Positions 50,769 to 54,706 of a stretch of DNA of 54,706 nucleotides are shown piece after piece. Within the stretch, counting starts at the first letter, position 1. The number at the start of each line of letters is the position of its first letter. The position numbers were made by a program, and so were the translations under genes. Source of the DNA: SM1-73 sp964588305 (GTDB taxonomy: Bacteria; Zixibacteria; MSB-5A5; SM1-73); NCBI GenBank assembly GCA_964588305.1, contig CAZPOP010000021.1:1-54706 (forward strand), written 5' to 3'. The notes under the pieces are model-generated. The model was given only the letters and a program-made list of their open reading frames with translations. It searched no databases and had not been told where the DNA came from.

Positions 50769-51572
50769 ATGAATACGGACAAAGTCACGGTGAGGAGTTT
50801 TGCCAAGATGAAGGAGAGGGGGCAGAAGATCGCGGTGCTGACGGCTTATGATTTCTTCACCGCTCGAATGCTGGACCAGATAGGAATGGACTCCATCCTG
50901 GTGGGCGATTCGGTGAATATGGTTTTTTATGGTTCTCCCACGACCTTGTCCATAAGCATGGATCAGATGATCTATCACACCAGGGCGGTCTCCTCTGCGG
51001 TTAAGAGAGCCTTGGTCATAGCGGATATGCCGTTTTTGTCCTATCAGACCAATCCCTCAGATGCAATTGGGAATGCCGGACGCTTTCTCAAGGAAGGGGG
51101 AGCGCAGGTGGTGAAAATCGAGGGGGGGGTGGAAATGGCCGAAACCATTAAGAGAATCATAGAGGTAGGCATTCCGGTGATGGGGCATATCGGCTTGACC
51201 CCCCAGTCGATCCATAAGCTGGGAGGGTTCACCGTGCGTGGGAAGACCGAACAGGATAGAACGTATTTAGTGGAGAGCGCCCGAATCTTAGAAGAGGTGG
51301 GCTGTTTCTCTTTGTTGTTGGAGTCGGTGCCGAAAGGGTTGGCCGAAAGCATCTCCAAGTCACTTAAGATCCCCACTATCGGTATCGGAGCCGGGGCAGG
51401 ATGTGACGGGCAGGTTTTAGTGATCAATGACATCCTAGGGCTTTTTGAAGATTTTCAGCCAAAGTTTGTCAGAAGATATGCAGAGTTGGGAAAGGAGATG
51501 AAGAAGGCCTGCCAGACTTACCTCAATGACGTCAAGTCCGGCACGTTTCCCTTGGAGGAAGAAAGCTACTGA
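50769..51572 (+). CDS. panB: Ketopantoate hydroxymethyltransferase
   Basis: 267 residues from the ATG at 50769 (MNTDKVTV), which matches the family's usual start; the upstream 23-codon extension is unlikely. 'KIAVLTAYDFFTARMLDQIGMDSILVGDSVNMV' (Asp and Ser for metal and substrate), 'DMPFLSY', 'VVKIEGG', 'PVMGHIGLTPQS', 'LLLESVP', 'PTIGIGAG..CDGQVLV'. It adds a hydroxymethyl group from methylene-tetrahydrofolate to ketoisovalerate, the first step to pantoate. Confidence 0.95.
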   Translation: MNTDKVTVRSFAKMKERGQKIAVLTAYDFFTARMLDQIGMDSILVGDSVNMVFYGSPTTLSISMDQMIYHTRAVSSAVKRALVIADMPFLSYQTNPSDAIGNAGRFLKEGGAQVVKIEGGVEMAETIKRIIEVGIPVMGHIGLTPQSIHKLGGFTVRGKTEQDRTYLVESARILEEVGCFSLLLESVPKGLAESISKSLKIPTIGIGAGAGCDGQVLVINDILGLFEDFQPKFVRRYAELGKEMKKACQTYLNDVKSGTFPLEEESY

Positions 51573-51856
51573 CGAAAGTTCAAAATTAGAAAAGCAAAGT
51601 GAAAAATTACAATTCAAAATTCAAAGTTTGTACATGAAAAGGGTATATCGGCATCTCAGATAAAGCCAATTCAGCAAGAGTTTGTCTGGAGTGTCAAGCT
51701 TCAGCTTGACCTGAGTCCGTTAAGGCACAAGGAACGTCTGTTTGGTTCACCTGAAGGTGAACACTCCAGCTTTTCTCCCCCTCGGTCTCAGTATTGATTT
51801 TGGATTTTGAATTGTGATTTTGAATTTTTCATTTTGACTTTTTAATTTGTCGAGAG
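51573..51856. repeat. panB-panC gap: inverted heptads flanking a double-hairpin element
   Basis: At the left ACAATTCAAAA (51609-51619) and at the right its complement TTTTGAATTGT (51805-51815), each within ATTCAAA-type heptad tracts, flank double-hairpin element copy 5 (51686-51769). That copy has outer stem CTGGAGTGT / ACACTCCAG with GTCAAGCTTCAGCTTGAC and GTTCACCTGAAGGTGAAC inside. Confidence 0.65.
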
Positions 51857-52705
51857 ATGCGGATAATCAGATCGCCTAAGGTGATGCAAAGGATTTGCGG
51901 GGGATTAAAAAGGGAAGGAAAGATCATCGGCTTTGTTCCCACCATGGGATACTTGCATGAAGGGCATCTGAGCCTGGTCCGAATCGCCAAAAAGAGGTCT
52001 GACATCCTGGTGGTTAGCGTATTCGTCAATCCCACCCAATTCGGACCGAAGGAGGATTTCAAAAGATACCCAAAAGATTTCAAGAGAGACAGATTCTTGC
52101 TGGAAGGAGAAGGCTGTGATTTTATTTTCGCCCCCCGGACGAAAGATATGTATCCTGATGGGTACCTGACTTATGTGAGCGTGGATAAGATAACCCGGGG
52201 ACTGGAGGGGGCCATCAGACCAGGGCATTTTCGGGGAGTGACTACCGTGGTCTCAAAGCTCTTCAACATCGTGAGGCCGGATATTGCCGTATTTGGACAG
52301 AAGGATGCCCAGCAGGCGGTGGTTTTGAAAAAAATGGTGGATGATCTGAATTATGGTATAAAAATGATAATAGCTCCCACGGTCCGGGAAAAGGACGGCC
52401 TGGCTATAAGCTCAAGAAACGTTTACCTCTCAAGAGAAGAAAGAAAGCAGGCAAAGGTCTTGTATCAGGCCCTGAGTGCTGCAAAGGAGATGATAAAAAA
52501 GGGGGAAAGAAAAGCAGACAAGGTTACTTCCAGCATGACCGCGTTGATAAATAAACAACCCTTAGCCAAGTTGGACTACGTAGCCATCACCGATGCCAAC
52601 AGTCTGGAACCTCTGAAGAGAATAAGAGGGGAGATATTGATCTCCTTAGCGGTTCAATTGGGCAAAACCAGGTTGATAGATAACGTCAAATTCAGAGTGA
52701 ATTGA
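51857..52705 (+). CDS. panC: Pantothenate synthetase
   Basis: 282 residues. 'GFVPTMGYLHEGHLSLVRIAKKRSDILVVSVFVNPTQFGPKEDFKRYP' (HIGH-like ATP motif), 'RPGHFRGVTTVVSKLFNIVRPDIAVFGQKDAQQ', 'REKDGLAISSRNVYLS' (KMSKS-like). It joins pantoate and beta-alanine to pantothenate, completing the pathway with PanB and the PanD-type decarboxylase at the window's end. Confidence 0.95.
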   Translation: MRIIRSPKVMQRICGGLKREGKIIGFVPTMGYLHEGHLSLVRIAKKRSDILVVSVFVNPTQFGPKEDFKRYPKDFKRDRFLLEGEGCDFIFAPRTKDMYPDGYLTYVSVDKITRGLEGAIRPGHFRGVTTVVSKLFNIVRPDIAVFGQKDAQQAVVLKKMVDDLNYGIKMIIAPTVREKDGLAISSRNVYLSREERKQAKVLYQALSAAKEMIKKGERKADKVTSSMTALINKQPLAKLDYVAITDANSLEPLKRIRGEILISLAVQLGKTRLIDNVKFRVN

Positions 52706-52831
52706 AATCTTTTGCTCCGTCGGGATTCTGTGATCGCCATGGGACCACGATCGCGACAACAGTATCCCCAACACAGCGAGAGCTAAAGGCATTATGCGCA
52801 ATTAGCCGCTCGGGAAAGGAGGCCTGTTAAA

Positions 52832-54205
52832 ATGTCTAAAAAGAGTATAGTTTCATGTTTGATAGTCTTTTTGGTTTGCATTAGCATGGCAGGTTGTGAA
52901 GAGAAAAAACCGCTACAGAGGGCAGTATCCGAAAGAGCTGTTGCGGAAATTGATCCTTCTGCGGGGTCGGTGCAGTCTTTCACGGTAAGCCCGGACAATA
53001 GGCGGATAGCTTACGTGGCTGGGTTGGGGGATGAGGGTTTTGTGGTAGTGGGGGGGGAGTCACGGAGACCATACGATGATATAGGTGGCCCCATCTTTAG
53101 CCCGGACGGCAAACGGTTGGCCTATGTGGCCCGAGTAGGGAATAGGCGTCTGGTGGTGGTAGATGGAGAGGAGGGAAGAGGATACGATGAGGTAGCGGAG
53201 GACGGCCCCATCTTCAGTCCGGACAGCAAGCGGGTGGCCCATGTGGCTTCCGCTGGCGGCAAGGAGTTTGTGGTAGTGGATGGAGAAGAGGGGGAGCCAT
53301 ACGACAGCGCAGGTAACCCCATCTTTAGTTCGGACGGCAAGCGGGTGGCATACGTGGGTACCTTGGACGACAAAAAGTCTGTGGTGGTGGATGGAGAAGA
53401 TGGGAGACCGTACGATGACGTAGGCGAACCCGTCTTCAGTCCGGATGGCAATCAAGCAGCCTATGCAGCCAGAGCGGGCAATACGTGGCTTGCGGTTGTG
53501 GGTGCGGAAGAGGGGAAGCCATACGAGTACGTTGCCGACCCGGTCTTCAGTCCAGACAGCAAGCGCCTGGCTTATGTGGCCATGATGGGGGGTCGGCAGT
53601 TTGCCGTGGTGGATGGAAAAGTGGGCAAGCAGTACGATGCCATCGGTGAAGGCACCTTGATGTTCAGTCCGGACAGCAGGCGATTTGCCTGTGTGGTTCT
53701 GGCCGAAGGCAGGTCGGTGGTGGTGGTGGATGGAAAAGAGGAAAAGCCGTACGATGCCGTGGGCGACGTCATCTTCAGCCCGGACAGCAAGAGAATGGCT
53801 TATGGGACCATAGAAGGTGACAGATTATTCGTGGTGGTTGATGGAAAAGAGGGGAAGCCATACGACGCTTTGGGGGGCGGTAGTCTTATCTTCAGCCCGG
53901 ACAGCAAGCGGTTGGCTTATGTGGTCAAAGTGGGCGACAAGTCGGCTGTGGTAGTGGATGGAAAAGAGGGGAAGCAATACGACGAAGTTGGCGCGCCGGT
54001 CTTCAGCCCGAACAGCCGGCAGGTGGCTCATGTGGCCGGAACGGGCGATAGGTGGTTTGTGGTGGTGGGCGGAGTGGAAGGGAAACAATACGATGCCATC
54101 GTTTCAGAAAGCGAAGGAAGGGTTATTTTCGACTCCCCGGATAGCTTCCATTACCTGGCCCAGATGGGCCATGCCATCTATTTAGTGGAGGAGACCTTGA
54201 AGTGA
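52832..54205 (+). CDS. Propeller-repeat lipoprotein
   Basis: 457 residues. Signal 'IVSCLIVFLVCISMAGCEEKK' with lipobox ending at Cys. The body has ten and a partial eleventh repeat of about 37 residues: 'IFSPDsKRLAYVa..GdkkfVVVDGkEGkpYDavG'. These resemble TolB/WD40-like beta-propeller units (SPDGKRLAY). It is probably anchored in the periplasm or outer membrane. It lies between panC and panD, on the same strand but with its own GGAGG site; no link to pantothenate is expected. The repeats are also alike at DNA level. Confidence 0.8.
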   Translation: MSKKSIVSCLIVFLVCISMAGCEEKKPLQRAVSERAVAEIDPSAGSVQSFTVSPDNRRIAYVAGLGDEGFVVVGGESRRPYDDIGGPIFSPDGKRLAYVARVGNRRLVVVDGEEGRGYDEVAEDGPIFSPDSKRVAHVASAGGKEFVVVDGEEGEPYDSAGNPIFSSDGKRVAYVGTLDDKKSVVVDGEDGRPYDDVGEPVFSPDGNQAAYAARAGNTWLAVVGAEEGKPYEYVADPVFSPDSKRLAYVAMMGGRQFAVVDGKVGKQYDAIGEGTLMFSPDSRRFACVVLAEGRSVVVVDGKEEKPYDAVGDVIFSPDSKRMAYGTIEGDRLFVVVDGKEGKPYDALGGGSLIFSPDSKRLAYVVKVGDKSAVVVDGKEGKQYDEVGAPVFSPNSRQVAHVAGTGDRWFVVVGGVEGKQYDAIVSESEGRVIFDSPDSFHYLAQMGHAIYLVEETLK

Positions 54206-54521
54206 AATAGGGATAACAATGCGGCGTCCTGGGTGCGCGACGGTAACGGTCAGGTCCTCAACTGCTGACAAAAGAGGGTCGATCCTTGGCTTGGGCATCT
54301 TATGTTTTGTCAGGTGTTCAAGCAGGCGCCACGACTTCAAGCAAGATGAAAAGGGGAGGATGATCGAAGAAAAACCCTTGCTTCTGACGCGGGTTTTTGT
54401 AGATTAAAAGAAGAGATCTGAGACGGTCGGCGGTTTGAGCCATAGGGTTCAACCTGGATGACTGATGCGGATGCAACGGGTTTGGGTGATTGGATCTGAA
54501 TCAATTCTCAAGAAGGCTATC
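54206..54521. other. Gap before panD
   Basis: A 62-codon frame (54219-54407) with a hydrophobic stretch has no family match; I do not call it a gene. Otherwise nothing recognisable. Confidence 0.45.
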
Positions 54522-54706
54522 ATGTTAGTGACAATCTGTAAATCGAAGATTCATCGGGCCACAGTGACTGAGGCTGATCTGAATTACGAGGGGAGCATCA
54601 CCATAGATAAGAAGCTAATCGATGCCGCTTTGATTCTGGCCCATGAGAAGGTGCAGGTGCTCAACCTTAACAACGGTGCGAGATTCGAGACTTACACTCT
54701 GGTGGC
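54522..54706 (+). CDS. panD: Aspartate 1-decarboxylase, 5' part (cut by the window end)
   Basis: The first 61 residues are visible: 'MLVTICKSKIHRATVTEADLNYEGSITIDKKL', then 'ALILAHEKVQVLNLNNGARFETY'. This is the start of PanD, with the Gly-Ser self-cleavage site (Gly24-Ser25 in 'YEGSITID') that makes the pyruvoyl group. It makes beta-alanine for PanC. The gene runs on beyond 54706. Confidence 0.93.
   Translation, partial: MLVTICKSKIHRATVTEADLNYEGSITIDKKLIDAALILAHEKVQVLNLNNGARFETYTLV

Noticed and set aside
54219..54407. 62-codon frame with hydrophobic stretch before panD
   Set aside because: No lipobox at a proper place, no ribosome site, low-complexity surroundings; left out as a gene.

Overview
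The window looks like a fragment of a Gram-negative bacterium of the FCB superphylum, probably an uncultured candidate phylum resembling Zixibacteria, KSB1 or WOR-3. The evidence is a TonB-dependent outer-membrane receptor, lipoproteins, secreted beta-propellers ending in the type IX-like 'NYPNPFNP' sorting domain, paired dockerin-like repeats (GDxNxDGxxxxxDxxxLINYL) and a DUF5683 protein. The exact phylum cannot be fixed from the sequence. Many promoters on both strands show a clear TTGACA box with a 16-18 bp spacer. No tRNA, rRNA or CRISPR array was seen.

Layout. 0-1.5 kb: remnants of a restriction-modification locus and a DUF3800 gene pair. 1.9-6.0 kb: DUF5683 protein, secreted M14 carboxypeptidase with dockerin repeats, lipoprotein. 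6.2-10.4 kb: ThiC (or a BzaF-type relative) and a Ski2/Hel308-like helicase with an unusual C-terminal winged helix. 10.6-13.8 kb: a three-gene cassette (helical protein, winged-helix protein, nitrilase-fold protein) with its own promoter, a candidate uncharacterised defence or regulatory system. 14.6-17.4 kb: large secreted repeat protein with dockerin repeats.

17.7-39.6 kb: a virus-derived head and packaging module (portal, large terminase, prohead protease, putative decoration protein, HK97-type major capsid protein, neck or appendage-like proteins, holin-like protein) without recognisable integrase, replication, tail-tube or tape-measure genes. It is split after the terminase by a cargo island (SDH-type serine protease, small protein, PIN protein, two secreted YncE-like propellers, two small envelope proteins). 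The most remarkable gene is at 28.5-30.8 kb: an HK97-like prohead protease domain fused to a nucleotidyltransferase-like domain, a complete ATP-dependent DNA ligase core and a LigD-type 3'-phosphoesterase domain. It suggests that capsid maturation is physically coupled to end-repair or sealing of packaged DNA.

39.6-45.4 kb: a structured RNA/terminator, a BtuB-like receptor under a cobalamin riboswitch with a complete terminator platform, and a 2.5-kb element with 17-bp terminal inverted repeats and 9-bp near-identical target duplications. The element holds a decayed IS1-type transposase plus HigB toxin, HigA-ImmA antitoxin and two cargo genes. 45.4-54.7 kb: membrane TPR protein, an aminotransferase-fold protein that has lost its catalytic lysine, then cofactor genes folB-folK-dNK-panB-panC, a propeller lipoprotein and the start of panD. 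The folate and pantothenate genes work together because PanB uses a folate cofactor, and PanB, PanC and PanD together make pantothenate.

Two kinds of small repeat run through the window. One is families of degenerate 7- or 8-nt tandem repeats, found between genes and also in frame inside coding regions. The other is an element with an outer stem enclosing two CTTCAG/CTGAAG-core palindromes, present in about five copies.
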